NCBI GenBank assembly: GCA_964553925.1
Contig: CAZKNR010000182.1
Coordinates: forward strand, 18,132 to 82,131
DNA length: 64,000 bases
Direction: 5' to 3'
Origin: DAISKN01 sp964553925
GTDB lineage: Bacteria > Acidobacteriota > Vicinamibacteria > Marinacidobacterales > SMYC01
Shown here: piece after piece, positions 27,287 to 35,884 of the stretch
How positions within the stretch are numbered: position 1 is the first letter of the stretch
How the letters are laid out: the number at the start of each line of letters is the position of its first letter
Position numbers and translations under genes: made by a program
The notes under the pieces: generated by a model
What the model was told of the DNA's origin: nothing
Databases searched by the model: none
The model's input: the letters and a program-made list of their open reading frames with translations, nothing else

Positions 27287-27766
27287 ATGAGAAACTGGCG
27301 TTGGGCTGCGATCGTTCTGGCGGTGACCGCCCTCGACGTCGCGCGCCCCGCGGAGCCGGCTCCTGCCCGCAAAAAAGCCAACCGCTGTTACGGTGTTCGC
27401 GTCGAGTCCGCGGCTTCCCCGAGCAGCGGCCGCGGTAGTGAGACGGTGTTCTCCGCGGGTGAGTCGAAAGATCTTCGTTTCGTGGTCTCGCTCCCAGAAG
27501 AGCTTGCGAGCTCGCCGGTGCACGTGAAGCTCTTCACGCCGAGGGGAAGTCTCTACCAGGTGCTCCAGGCCAAAGCCGACGCCGATTCGACGGCGAGTGC
27601 GGCGAGGAGGCGGAGCCGATTCGCTCGCTCTCTGGTTGCCGTCCTTCCGGTCGCGGGGACCCAAATCACCACCTTTGCCCTCTTCGGAGAATGGCGCGCC
27701 GAGGTCTACCTGGACGCCGCCGAGACGCTCTGCACCCGCCCGCTCGAGTTCGTGATCGAGCCCTGA
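27287..27766 (+). CDS. Exported protein of unknown function, coupled to the delta-60-repeat gene
   Basis: 159 residues; its ATG follows the previous TAA by a single base, so translation is probably coupled. A signal sequence (WRWAAIVLAVTALDVARPAEPA) precedes a basic patch RKKANRCYGV and a predicted beta-sandwich (DLRFVVSLPEELASSPVHV, LVAVLPVAGTQITTF, GEWRAEVYLD). I see no family signature. The pairing suggests it is secreted or assembled with the large protein upstream. Confidence 0.7.
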   Translation: MRNWRWAAIVLAVTALDVARPAEPAPARKKANRCYGVRVESAASPSSGRGSETVFSAGESKDLRFVVSLPEELASSPVHVKLFTPRGSLYQVLQAKADADSTASAARRRSRFARSLVAVLPVAGTQITTFALFGEWRAEVYLDAAETLCTRPLEFVIEP

Positions 27767-27821
27767 CTCTCGCTACCCCGAAGCCGCTCGCAAGCGCAAA
27801 GTGAGGAGCCGGACTGCTCCC

Positions 27822-27877
27822 GCTCGGCGAGAGGTTGGAGCTCGGCCTCGAGGCCGGGTAGAGTGCGAAGCGAAATC
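27822..27877 (-). pseudogene. Remnant of a second copy of the small gene at 23202-23526
   Basis: This stretch aligns base for base with 23349-23405 apart from about six substitutions and one missing base. Read on the minus strand it still gives SLRTLPGLEAELQPLAERE, against FRTLPGLETELRSLAERE in the other copy. The similarity stops just before the cysteine pair. No open frame of useful length remains. Confidence 0.6.
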
Positions 27878-27906
27878 GCGCCCCAGTTATCAAAAGGAGG
27901 TGGCCT

Positions 27907-28926
27907 GTGGCCGCGTTCCGATTCTATTTCACACTCTCTGTGCTCTCGATTTCCTCTCCGGCCCTCGCCCAGCCGCGGACTCATGCGCTGAAAGCGGCGC
28001 CCGACACCGTCGTCTGGGGCTACTACGACGCTTCGGTTCCACCGGTGCTCACCGTGGATTCGGGCGACATCGTCGACGTCGAGACGATGGTAACCGGCGC
28101 GCGCTTGTCTCGAGCGCTCGGAGTACCCGAGGAGTCGATACGTCCCGACATGGTCGTGATGGACGAGAAGGTGAAGCAGGAAGGACCGCACCTTCTCGTG
28201 GGGCCGATCGCGGTCCGGGGTGCCGCACCCGGCAGCGTTCTCGAGATCCGGATCCTCGAGATGGGCATCGTCGATCCGTGGGCGGTCAATCTCTTTCGGC
28301 CCGGGTCGGGAGCGCTCCCGAAGCTCTTCCCCTATCAAGGGACGAAGTTCGTGCGCCTCGATCTTGAGAGAAACGTGGCCCTGTTCGCGCCCGGAGTCGA
28401 GGTTCCTTTGCGGCCGTTCTTCGGAAGCCTCGGAGTCGCGCCGCCTCCCGTCGTTGGGAGGATCGGAAGCGGTCCGCCCGGTTACCACACGGGGAACCTC
28501 GACAACAAAGAGCTCACCGCCGGGGCCACGCTCTACGTTCCCGTGCACGTCAAGGACGCGCTTCTGTTCATCGGCGATGGACACGCCGCGCAGGGCGATG
28601 GTGAGGTCGACGGCACGGCGCTCGAAGCCTCGCTCAAGGGGAGGCTGCAGCTCGTCGTGAGGAATGACATGAAGCTCCACTGGCCTCGAGCGGAAACGGA
28701 GGAGCACTACATCACGATGGGTCTCGATCCCGATCTCGACGTGGCGGTCGAGATGGCGGTGGCGGAGATGGTGGACTACCTGGTCCGCGAGCGCGGGCTC
28801 AGCCGAGACGACGCCTATATACTCGCAAGCGCCGCCGTAGACCTGAGGGTCACGCAGGTGGTGGACGGCACCAAAGGCATCCACGCCCTTCTGCCGAAAA
28901 ACATCTTCGTGGGAGGAAATCGATGA
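27907..28926 (+). CDS. Acetamidase/formamidase family protein, secreted
   Basis: 339 residues from GTG 27907, fixed by AAGGAGG (27894-27900) with six-base spacing. After a signal peptide (YFTLSVLSISSPALA) the FmdA/AmdA fold is visible: SGDIVDVETM, the GPIAVRGAAPGSVLEI block, HTGNLDNKEL and the metal-site motif GDGHAAQGDGEV. These enzymes hydrolyse short-chain amides to ammonia and a carboxylate. Its stop overlaps the next start as ATGA. Confidence 0.9.
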   Translation: MAAFRFYFTLSVLSISSPALAQPRTHALKAAPDTVVWGYYDASVPPVLTVDSGDIVDVETMVTGARLSRALGVPEESIRPDMVVMDEKVKQEGPHLLVGPIAVRGAAPGSVLEIRILEMGIVDPWAVNLFRPGSGALPKLFPYQGTKFVRLDLERNVALFAPGVEVPLRPFFGSLGVAPPPVVGRIGSGPPGYHTGNLDNKELTAGATLYVPVHVKDALLFIGDGHAAQGDGEVDGTALEASLKGRLQLVVRNDMKLHWPRAETEEHYITMGLDPDLDVAVEMAVAEMVDYLVRERGLSRDDAYILASAAVDLRVTQVVDGTKGIHALLPKNIFVGGNR

Positions 28927-30272
28927 TCGCTCTCTGGTTGCTGCTCTCGATCGAAGTTCCCCTGGCCGAGCACGCGGAGCGCCGGGAGCGCCTGATGACC
29001 GACTTTCCCGACGGAATCGTCCTGGTCCACGCTCGATCGAGTCCCTCGTCTCTCGGTGAGCCCTCGTTCAAGCAGGACGCAAACTTTCTCTACTTCACGG
29101 GGCTTCCAAGCCAGCCGGCGGCAATCCTCGCTCTCGATGGCCCTAGAAAAGAGTCGCTCCTTTTCGTCCCTCAGGCGCCGCTCCTGTTCGGGGCCAGGGT
29201 CGAAGATGTAAGCCTCACGCCGGGCGAGGACTCAGCCCGCGCTCACGGCTTCTCCCGGGTCGAGCCCTGGGAGAGCTTCCTACCTTATATAAAGAAGCGG
29301 ATCTCCGAGGGAGTCGGGAAGCTCTATCTGGACGAGGCGAGGAGCGCGGAGTTTCCGGGCAACCCGGAGCCGATGTTGCCGGTCTCGGGCGACAAGCTCC
29401 TCTGGCGCCGGTCGGTGGAAGCGGCGTTTCCCGGGATCGAGATCGCTTCCGCGGAAGGGGAGATCCGGGCGATGCGGTGGGCGAAGTCGAAGGCGGAAGT
29501 GGAAGTTCTTCGGGAGGTGGCGAGAGCGTCGTCGTCGGCGCTCCTCGCGGGACTCCGAGCCGTGAATGTCGGCAAGAGCCAGCGGCACTCGGAGGCCGCG
29601 GTAGTAAGCGCCTGCTTCGAGGCCGGCGCCACAGCACCCTCCTTCTGGCCGTGGACGATGTCGGGCGCGAACGCGCATGCCAGACACCTCGTTCGTTCTT
29701 TCTTCGACTACGAGCATCTCAACCGCGTGATGAAGGACGGGGAGCTGGTTCGGATGGACGTGGGGTGCGCCCTCGGCTATTACGAGGGGGACGTCGGCCG
29801 CACCGTGCCCGTTTCCGGCACGTTCAACGCGGACCAGCGGGAAACGCTGGACCTCCTCGTTCGCGCCTATCGCGCAGGGCTCGGAGCCATGAAGGGGGGA
29901 GTGACGCTCGAGACCGTCATGGCGCGGGCTCGCTCCGAGGTCGAGCGCGCAGAGGGCACGCTCGTGACCGAGTACGCCCGCCGCGCGGCCGCGATCCTGG
30001 TCCGGGCGCCGCTTCGGGAAACGTGGCACATTCACGGCGTCGGGCTCGATGGAGGGGAGACGGGGACCGACACGCTGGAAGTCGGCTCGGTCGTTGCGTT
30101 CGAGCCGATGTTCGCCGTCGACGACGATGCCTACTACATGGAGGATATGATCCTCGTGACCGAGACGGGCCACGAGATCCTGACCGAGGGATTGCCCTAC
30201 AGCGCGGCGGAGATCGAATCGGTGATGAAGGGGTCCCAGCGGGTCAAGAACGGCGAGGCCGATCCAAATTGA
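28923..30272 (+). CDS. pepP: Xaa-Pro aminopeptidase (M24B)
   Basis: 449 residues. Removes an N-terminal residue next to proline. The N-terminal aminopeptidase-P domain (about 10-170, FKQDANFLYFTGL) precedes the pita-bread fold. The dinuclear metal ligands are in order: MDVGCALGYYEGDVGRT (two Asp), WHIHGVGLD (His), AFEPMF (Glu) and YYMEDMILVT (Glu). The first residues (IALWLLLSIEVPLAE) are hydrophobic and may allow export, matching the exported amidase upstream. Translation is coupled to that gene by ATGA. Its 3' end overlaps the convergent activator by 29 bases. Confidence 0.92.
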   Translation: MIALWLLLSIEVPLAEHAERRERLMTDFPDGIVLVHARSSPSSLGEPSFKQDANFLYFTGLPSQPAAILALDGPRKESLLFVPQAPLLFGARVEDVSLTPGEDSARAHGFSRVEPWESFLPYIKKRISEGVGKLYLDEARSAEFPGNPEPMLPVSGDKLLWRRSVEAAFPGIEIASAEGEIRAMRWAKSKAEVEVLREVARASSSALLAGLRAVNVGKSQRHSEAAVVSACFEAGATAPSFWPWTMSGANAHARHLVRSFFDYEHLNRVMKDGELVRMDVGCALGYYEGDVGRTVPVSGTFNADQRETLDLLVRAYRAGLGAMKGGVTLETVMARARSEVERAEGTLVTEYARRAAAILVRAPLRETWHIHGVGLDGGETGTDTLEVGSVVAFEPMFAVDDDAYYMEDMILVTETGHEILTEGLPYSAAEIESVMKGSQRVKNGEADPN

Positions 30273-31617
30273 GTCGTTTCAACATCGAGCGTACCGTTCC
30301 TCCCGGGTCTGAAGAACGGCCTCGCCCCACTTCTCCGAGAAGGCGCGCCGCCTTGGTGGGACTTCCTCCGGCACGGGCGAGCGCCTCTTCGAGGGCCACG
30401 CGCTCGACTTCGTCGACGAGCCTTCTCAGGTTCATGGTGCCGGCCTCGATGCGCCGAGCGATGGCGGCGCGATCGACGAGGCCGGGCTCCGCGAGCCCGG
30501 ACGACGGTTGTGACCCGAGGACGCGCTTCGGGAGATCGGAAAGAAGAAGCTCCTCGCCCGAGCGTTTGTAGACCAGAGCTTCGTAGAGAACGTTCCGGAG
30601 CTCGCGCACGTTTCCCGGCCAGGAGTACGAACCGAGCGCCTCGAGAGCGCGAGGGCTCACCCGTTGGACGCGGCCGCGCCGGGCTCCGTCGGGCTCATCG
30701 CGGTAGAACTTCGCGAGAAAGTGGGCGACGAGATCTCCGAGATCCTCGAGCCGGTCGCGCAGTCGAGGGAGCTGGATGGAAACGATGGCGAGCCTCTCGT
30801 AGAGATCGGCTCCGAAGAGGCCCGCCTCGATGAGCCGGGGGAGATCGCGGTTGGTGGCGGCGATGATGCGAAAGTCCACCTCGTGCCACACGTTTTCTCC
30901 GAGCCGGCTCACGACACGATCCTGCACCACCCGCAGGAGCTTGACCTGGAGCGAGAGCGGTGTGTCGTCGATCTCATCGAGGAAGACCGAGCCGCCCTCC
31001 GCCGCCACCAGGAGGCCTTCATAGCGCTGGCTCGCGCCCGAGAAGGCGCCGCGGGCGTATCCGAAGAGCTCTGCCTCCATGAGCTCGTTGGGAATCGCGG
31101 CGCAGTTGATGGGAATGAAGCGGTGGCCTTTGCGGTGGGACCAGTCGTGGATGAGCCGGGCGCAGACTTCTTTTCCCGTTCCCGTCTCCCCGGTCAGGAG
31201 CACCGGCATCGAGGTCTCGGCCGCGCGCGACACCTGGTCCAGGACTCTCTCCGTGGTCTTGCTCTTTCCCACGAAGAGCTCGGTTCGGGCGGGCGGACGG
31301 GGAGTCGAGAGGAGCTCTCTCAGCCGGCGCTCGATCTGGAGGGCGGCGTCTTTCGAGTCGAGGGAGAGGACGTCGTAGGCCCCTTTCTGGACCGCTTCGA
31401 TCGCCTGGTTCTGGGACACGGCTCGTTTCGAGACCCAGAACCAGGGAAGGGCGTCCCCGGGAGGACGAGGGTCGTCGTTCGCCCGCGCGGTATAAAGTAC
31501 CCGCGCCACCGCTTCCGCCTTTCCCGCAGTCAGATCGAAGCCGCGGTCGGCGAGCTTCGATACCAGCTCCGGAGGCGGGGGAGGGCCCGCCCAATCGATC
31601 GCGTAGCGCCGCGCCAT
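30244..31617 (-). CDS. Sigma-54-dependent activator (enhancer-binding protein), SPFH-linked
   Basis: 457 residues from ATG 31617. The first 120 residues look like a degenerate receiver without an obvious phospho-aspartate (AYDVLSLDSKDAALQIERRL at its end). The AAA+ core has Walker A GETGTGKE, the sigma-54 contact loop as GAFSGA (consensus GAFTGA) and Walker B SVFLDEIDD. A Fis-type helix-turn-helix (ALARAGGSPTKAARLLGE) ends the protein, with a small insertion. It is divergent from the SPFH gene, like pspF and pspA, and two copies of a 14-bp element lie just before its start, so it probably activates the neighbour and limits itself. Confidence 0.9.
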   Translation of the reverse strand: MARRYAIDWAGPPPPPELVSKLADRGFDLTAGKAEAVARVLYTARANDDPRPPGDALPWFWVSKRAVSQNQAIEAVQKGAYDVLSLDSKDAALQIERRLRELLSTPRPPARTELFVGKSKTTERVLDQVSRAAETSMPVLLTGETGTGKEVCARLIHDWSHRKGHRFIPINCAAIPNELMEAELFGYARGAFSGASQRYEGLLVAAEGGSVFLDEIDDTPLSLQVKLLRVVQDRVVSRLGENVWHEVDFRIIAATNRDLPRLIEAGLFGADLYERLAIVSIQLPRLRDRLEDLGDLVAHFLAKFYRDEPDGARRGRVQRVSPRALEALGSYSWPGNVRELRNVLYEALVYKRSGEELLLSDLPKRVLGSQPSSGLAEPGLVDRAAIARRIEAGTMNLRRLVDEVERVALEEALARAGGSPTKAARLLGEVGRGRSSDPGGTVRSMLKRLNLDRPRRS

Positions 31618-31620
31618 GGT

Positions 31621-31634
31621 CGTATTAAAACACG
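31621..31634. promoter_or_regulatory. Candidate activator site, copy 1
   Basis: CGTATTAAAACACG, four bases upstream of the activator's start codon. It matches copy 2 at 12 of 14 bases and has the outline of a dyad (CGTRnTAAAAYACG). It stands about 90 bp upstream of the sigma-54 promoter, a typical enhancer distance. Confidence 0.6.
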
Positions 31635-31642
31635 AATTGGAA

Positions 31643-31656
31643 CGTAATAAAATACG
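31643..31656. promoter_or_regulatory. Candidate activator site, copy 2
   Basis: CGTAATAAAATACG, 22 bp (two helical turns) from copy 1 in the same orientation. It lies inside a longer imperfect dyad 31639-31660 (GGaACGTA ... TACGTaCC). Two sites on the same DNA face are usual for activators that assemble as hexamers. Confidence 0.6.
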
Positions 31657-31706
31657 TACCAAAACTCCAGGATGCGAGATCTTCAGGGAAAAGGGCCAAG
31701 TCCTAC

Positions 31707-31722
31707 TGGCACGTGCCGTGCA
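31707..31722 (+). promoter_or_regulatory. Sigma-54 promoter of the SPFH gene
   Basis: TGGCAC-GTGCC-GTGCA, with GG (31708-31709) and GC (31720-31721) exactly ten bases apart. The predicted start near 31733 leaves a 20-base leader that contains AAGGAGG (31741-31747) and leads to ATG 31753. This is the best-placed of the sigma-54 sites in the window. Confidence 0.85.
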
Positions 31723-31752
31723 TTTCTGGATCGGTGAAACAAGGAGGGTCGC

Positions 31753-33570
31753 ATGTTAGCAATCGGAAGTTGGCCTACCATTTTGATCTATGGCGGGCTC
31801 GCCCTGGTCGTTCTCTCGCTCTTGCTCTGGGTGAGCGCTCGCTTCATCCGCGAGGACGAGTCGGGTCTCGTCATCAAGCGGTTCGGTCCGCTTCTTCCCC
31901 CGGGCCGGATCGTCGCGATGAGCGGTGAGGCGGGCTATCAGGCGAAAATACTGAACCCCGGGATCCACTTCCCGATGTGGCGATGGCGCTACAAGATCGT
32001 GAGAGTTCCGCTGGTGGTCGTGAGTCCCGGGGAGATCGCTCTGGTGGTGGCCGCGGACGGCGCTGCCATTCCTTCGGAACGTGTGTTGGCGAAAGAGGTG
32101 CGATGCGATCAATTCCAGGATGCGGATGCCTTTCTCCGGAACGGAGGAGAGCGGGGACGCCAGCTCGCCTTCGTGACCGCCGGGAGCTACCGGATCAACC
32201 CGGCGCTGTTCGAGGTCGTGATTTCCGAGAGGGCGGGCCAATACGGTCTTTCGCGCGAGTCGCTCGACGTCTACCAGATGCCGCCGGATCGGGTTGGGAT
32301 CGTGACCGTTCTCGACGGTCGTCCCATCGTCTCCGGCGATCTCGCGGGGCCGATCGTTGCCGGACACGACAGCTTTCAACGGGGCCAGGCGTTCATCGAC
32401 TCCGGCGGATGCCGCGGGCTTCAGGAGCAGGTGCTGCTCTCCGGCGCCTGGAACCTGAATCCCTGGTTCGTGAAGGTCGAGCAGATTCCCTTGACCGAGA
32501 TTGGAATCGGCTACGTCGGAGTGGTGGTGAGCTACGTGGGAAAGGAGCACCTCGACGTCTCGGGCGATGCATTCACCCACGGCGATCTGGTCGAGCGGGG
32601 ACGAAAGGGAGTGTGGGTCGAGCCGCTCCTCCCGGGAAAGCACCCGGTCAACACCCGGGTCATGAAAGTCGAGCTGGTGCCCACGACCAACATCGTCCTC
32701 AACTGGGCTTCGCGGACGGAGGCCCATCACTATGACGAGCGACTGTCTTCGATCAACGTCCGCTCGAAGGACGGCTTCTCCTTCAGCCTCGACGTCTCCC
32801 AGATCATCCATATCGGGATGAAAAACGCCCCGAGAGTGATCTCGCGCGTCGGGTCGATGCAGAATCTCGTGGACCACGTGCTCCAGCCGACCGTCGGGAA
32901 CTACTTCCGCAACTCGGCGCAGCAGGTCACGGTCCTGGAGTTCCTGAACGCTCGGAGCGACCGTCAGCGGGAGGCCTTCGAAAGAATCCAGGAGGCGGTT
33001 TTGGCCTACGACGTGGAGTGCATCGACACTCTCATCGGCGACATCGTGCCCCCGCCCGAGCTGATGAAGACCCAGACCGATCGGAAGATCGCCGAGGAGC
33101 TCACCACGACCTACCAGGCGCAGCGCAGCGCCCAGATCGAGCGGCAGACGCTCGAGCGCGAGACCGCCATCGCCAACATGCAAGCAGATGTGGTCCGGAG
33201 CGAACAGATGGTGCAAATCTCCGAGAAGAACGCTCTCGCCCGCGCCGAGGTCGGTAAGGGCGAAGCGGCTTTCGTTCGGGCCCAGGCCGAAGCCGAAGCC
33301 GCGTCGATGCGGATGAAGGGCGAAGCGGAAGCCGTGGCAATACGCGCGACCGGCTCAGCTCAGGCCGAAGCCTATCGGCTTGGACGCGAATCGCTGGGAG
33401 AGGCGGGCTACGTCGCCACCCAGATGGCCTCGATTCTCGGCCAGAACCGGGTCAAGCTCGTGCCCGACATCGCCGTCGGAGGAGACGGCAGCACCCGCCT
33501 TGCGGACGTGCTCATCGGAAAGATGCTCGCGGGGAGTATCCCGGACGCTTCCGCGCCCACCGCGAAGTAA
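31753..33570 (+). CDS. SPFH-domain (flotillin-like) membrane protein
   Basis: 605 residues, strong ribosome site AAGGAGG. One N-terminal helix (ILIYGGLALVVLSLLLWVSA) anchors it. An SPFH-like region follows (ESGLVIKRFG, later VRSKDGFSFSLDVSQIIHI) and a long helical, Ala/Glu-rich segment at about 430-560 (ARAEVGKGEAAFVRAQAEAE in part) typical of flotillins. It is larger than FloT because of extra sequence between 100 and 290. Flotillins form membrane scaffolds. Sigma-54 control by a divergent activator suggests that it answers membrane stress, as the psp system does (inference). Confidence 0.85.
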   Translation: MLAIGSWPTILIYGGLALVVLSLLLWVSARFIREDESGLVIKRFGPLLPPGRIVAMSGEAGYQAKILNPGIHFPMWRWRYKIVRVPLVVVSPGEIALVVAADGAAIPSERVLAKEVRCDQFQDADAFLRNGGERGRQLAFVTAGSYRINPALFEVVISERAGQYGLSRESLDVYQMPPDRVGIVTVLDGRPIVSGDLAGPIVAGHDSFQRGQAFIDSGGCRGLQEQVLLSGAWNLNPWFVKVEQIPLTEIGIGYVGVVVSYVGKEHLDVSGDAFTHGDLVERGRKGVWVEPLLPGKHPVNTRVMKVELVPTTNIVLNWASRTEAHHYDERLSSINVRSKDGFSFSLDVSQIIHIGMKNAPRVISRVGSMQNLVDHVLQPTVGNYFRNSAQQVTVLEFLNARSDRQREAFERIQEAVLAYDVECIDTLIGDIVPPPELMKTQTDRKIAEELTTTYQAQRSAQIERQTLERETAIANMQADVVRSEQMVQISEKNALARAEVGKGEAAFVRAQAEAEAASMRMKGEAEAVAIRATGSAQAEAYRLGRESLGEAGYVATQMASILGQNRVKLVPDIAVGGDGSTRLADVLIGKMLAGSIPDASAPTAK

Positions 33571-33576
33571 CGGATC

Positions 33577-33609
33577 GAGGGCCGGCTTCCGGCGAGGAGG
33601 CCGGCCCTC
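33577..33609 (+). terminator. Stem-loop terminator after the SPFH gene
   Basis: GAGGGCCGGC (33577-33586) pairs perfectly with GCCGGCCCTC (33600-33609) around a 13-base loop, seven bases after the stop codon. No long T run follows, only CGTTT, so termination may be partial. Confidence 0.65.
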
Positions 33610-33635
33610 ACGTTTCCGGCGGGGCACGCATTCGC

Positions 33636-33641
33636 TACAAT
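33636..33641 (+). promoter_or_regulatory. Candidate -10 box for a leaderless GNAT mRNA
   Basis: TACAAT lies only seven bases before GTG 33649, with TTTCCG 17 bp further upstream as a poor -35. A transcript from here would begin at or next to the start codon. No ribosome site precedes the GTG. Confidence 0.4.
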
Positions 33642-33648
33642 CTCTGGT

Positions 33649-34161
33649 GTGACCGTAGTAGAAACGGAAAGATTGACCCTTCGCCGGCTCGAGATCGGCG
33701 ACGCAGAGTTCATTCTCGGTCTCTTGAACGATCCCTCGTTTCTTCGATTCATCGGAGACAAACGGGTCAGGACCCTTGAGGGCGCCCGGGAGTACATCTT
33801 GAACGGGCCGGTCGCAAGCTACGAACGATTCGGATTCGGATTATATTTGACCGAGCGTAAGGACGACGGTGCCCCGATCGGGATCTGCGGTCTCTTGAAA
33901 CGAGAAGCCTTGAAGGACGTCGACCTCGGGTTCGCCTTTCTTCCACGATTCTGGTCGAAGGGCTATGCGTTCGAATCCGCCTCCGCGGTGATGGCCTACG
34001 GAAGAAGCGTCCTCGGGCTCACCCGCATCGTGGCGGTGACGTCGCCCGACAACGAGGCATCGATCCGATTGCTGGAGAAGCTGGGCATGAAGTTCGAATC
34101 CATGGTTCGGCTATCCGAGGATGTCCCCGAGATCCGGTTGTTCGCATCGGACGCGTCATGA
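33649..34161 (+). CDS. GNAT acetyltransferase (RimJ-like)
   Basis: 170 residues, GTG start. TERLTLRRLEIGDAEFI is the usual opening of RimJ/RimL-like N-acetyltransferases (LTLRRLEIGD), followed by IGICGLLKREALKDVDLGFAFLP in its key part (DVDLGFAFLPRFWSKGYA) and NEASIRLLEKLGMKFE. These enzymes acetylate amino termini or small amines with acetyl-CoA. Its stop overlaps the next ATG as ATGA. Confidence 0.9.
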   Translation: MTVVETERLTLRRLEIGDAEFILGLLNDPSFLRFIGDKRVRTLEGAREYILNGPVASYERFGFGLYLTERKDDGAPIGICGLLKREALKDVDLGFAFLPRFWSKGYAFESASAVMAYGRSVLGLTRIVAVTSPDNEASIRLLEKLGMKFESMVRLSEDVPEIRLFASDAS

Positions 34162-34607
34162 GAAGAGGCTTCCGCGCCGTCCTCCAAGGCGGGCTCCTCG
34201 CCGGGGTCCTGGACATCGTGGCCGCGTTCGTCGTCTACGGTTTTCGCGGCGCGACCCCCATCCGGATACTCCAGTCCATCGCGAGCGGACTACTCGGGGC
34301 GGAGGCTTTCGAGGGCGGCCTCGCGACCGCGGCCTTCGGCGGGCTGCTGCACTTCGTCATCGCCTGCGGCTGGGCCGTCGTCTACTACGGGGCGAGTCGG
34401 CGGCTTCGGGTCCTCTCGAGTCGACCCGTCCTCTCGGGAATGGCGTACGGAGCGGCGGTGTACCTCATGATGAATCTCGTGGTCCTGCCCCTCTCCGCCT
34501 TTCCGAAACGCCCGTTCGCCTTCGACGTCGTCATCCTGATCGTCCACATGTTCTGTGTCGGGCTTCCCATCGCGCTTTCGGTGAGCCGCTCGGTGCCGAA
34601 GGTCTAG
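34158..34607 (+). CDS. Small integral membrane protein (DUF1440/YagU-like)
   Basis: 149 residues with four predicted membrane segments (GGLLAGVLDIVAAFVVYGF; GGLLHFVIACGWAVVYY; SGMAYGAAVYLMMNLVVLP; VVILIVHMFCVGLPIAL). The layout resembles the YagU/DUF1440 inner-membrane proteins, without a firm match. Coupled to the GNAT gene by ATGA. Confidence 0.75.
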   Translation: MRRGFRAVLQGGLLAGVLDIVAAFVVYGFRGATPIRILQSIASGLLGAEAFEGGLATAAFGGLLHFVIACGWAVVYYGASRRLRVLSSRPVLSGMAYGAAVYLMMNLVVLPLSAFPKRPFAFDVVILIVHMFCVGLPIALSVSRSVPKV

Positions 34608-34617
34608 CCGAAATTCC

Positions 34618-35877
34618 GTGCGCCGCCTCGCGCCCGTTCTAAGGCCACGCTCCGGGAGAAAGCTTCCGCCGGATTTGCGGGCCAGGAACGTCGGGCGCCT
34701 GGCGGGGAGCTTGCCGCAGGGCGTCCGGGACCCGGCGTTCGAGCCGCTTCTCCGGCGGATCGAACAGGGGCCGGTTCACGGCGGCAACCGCGTCACCGTC
34801 GTCCACCGCGGTCAAGAGGCCTTTCAGCTCATGCGGCGCGCGATCGAGGGCGCGGTAGAAGAAATTCTCCTCGAGTCCTACATATTCAAGGACGACAAAA
34901 CCGGCTGGGAGATGCTGGAGCTCCTTGGCCACGCCTCTTCGCGCGGTGTTGCGGTTCGGGTCCTGGCGGATGCTTTCGGGTCCCTCTGGACCCGGTCAGG
35001 CTTCTGGCGGGAGATGCGCAAGCGCGGTTGCGAGGTGCGGCTGTTTCATCCCGTCTTCCCGTATTTTTGGCACCAGTTCTTTCGGGACCACAGGAAGATC
35101 CTGGTCGTCGATCGAAGCGTCGGGTTTACCGGAGGAATGAACATCGCCGAGGAGTACGGCTCGCCGCGAGCGCGCGGGCACGTCCGCGCGTGGAGGGACA
35201 CTCACGCGCAGGTCGAGGGGCCGGCGGCGTGGGAGCTCGCCCTGGTATTCTCGGAAGCCTGGCATAGGGCGGGGGGAACGCCGCTCGCGATCCCGTCTCT
35301 CGTCGTGGACGACGCCAAACCGCCTGCGGGAGCGCGCGTCCTGGTCCTGGACTCGCGGCCGCTCCGCGGGCATCAAGAGTCAGCCGCCGTGCTTTCAGCG
35401 ATCGTCGGCGCCGCGCGCCGGTCGGTTTTCATCACCAACGCCTACTTCGCGCCGAGCTCGGTGGCGATCGAGATTCTCGACGCTGCCGCCCGCCGCGGAG
35501 TCGACGTCCGCCTGCTTCTTCCCGGCGCGAGCGACGTGCCACTCATCCGCCACGCGGGGCATGGCTACTTCGACGTCTTGCTGGAGAGCGGGGTGCGGAT
35601 CTTCGAGTACGGCGCCGCCGTGCTTCACGGGAAGACCATGGTCGCGGACGGATTCGTCAGCGTCGTGGGCTCGACCAATCTAGACTTTCGCTCTTTCCGA
35701 TTCAACGCCGAGTGCAATCTCGTCGTCCTCGACGAAGAAACCGGCGCGGGCATGGTGGTGGCGTTCGAGGAGGACCTGACCCTTTCGGAGGAAATTCGGC
35801 CCGAGCCCTGGCGCCGGCGCGGACTCGGGCATCGATGGGGCGACGCCCTCGCACGGCGCCTGAGCCCACTCCTGTGA
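34618..35877 (+). CDS. Phospholipase D family protein, cardiolipin-synthase-like
   Basis: 419 residues, GTG start. Two HKD motifs are present: HRKILVVD (about residue 159) with GFTGGMNIAEEY after it, and LHGKTMVAD (about 338) with GSTNLDFRSF after it. This is the bacterial cardiolipin synthase arrangement, joining two phosphatidylglycerols, but the usual N-terminal membrane helices are absent, as in ClsB-type enzymes. It could also be a transphosphatidylase with another acceptor. Confidence 0.88.
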   Translation: MRRLAPVLRPRSGRKLPPDLRARNVGRLAGSLPQGVRDPAFEPLLRRIEQGPVHGGNRVTVVHRGQEAFQLMRRAIEGAVEEILLESYIFKDDKTGWEMLELLGHASSRGVAVRVLADAFGSLWTRSGFWREMRKRGCEVRLFHPVFPYFWHQFFRDHRKILVVDRSVGFTGGMNIAEEYGSPRARGHVRAWRDTHAQVEGPAAWELALVFSEAWHRAGGTPLAIPSLVVDDAKPPAGARVLVLDSRPLRGHQESAAVLSAIVGAARRSVFITNAYFAPSSVAIEILDAAARRGVDVRLLLPGASDVPLIRHAGHGYFDVLLESGVRIFEYGAAVLHGKTMVADGFVSVVGSTNLDFRSFRFNAECNLVVLDEETGAGMVVAFEEDLTLSEEIRPEPWRRRGLGHRWGDALARRLSPLL

Positions 35878-35884
35878 GCGGCCA

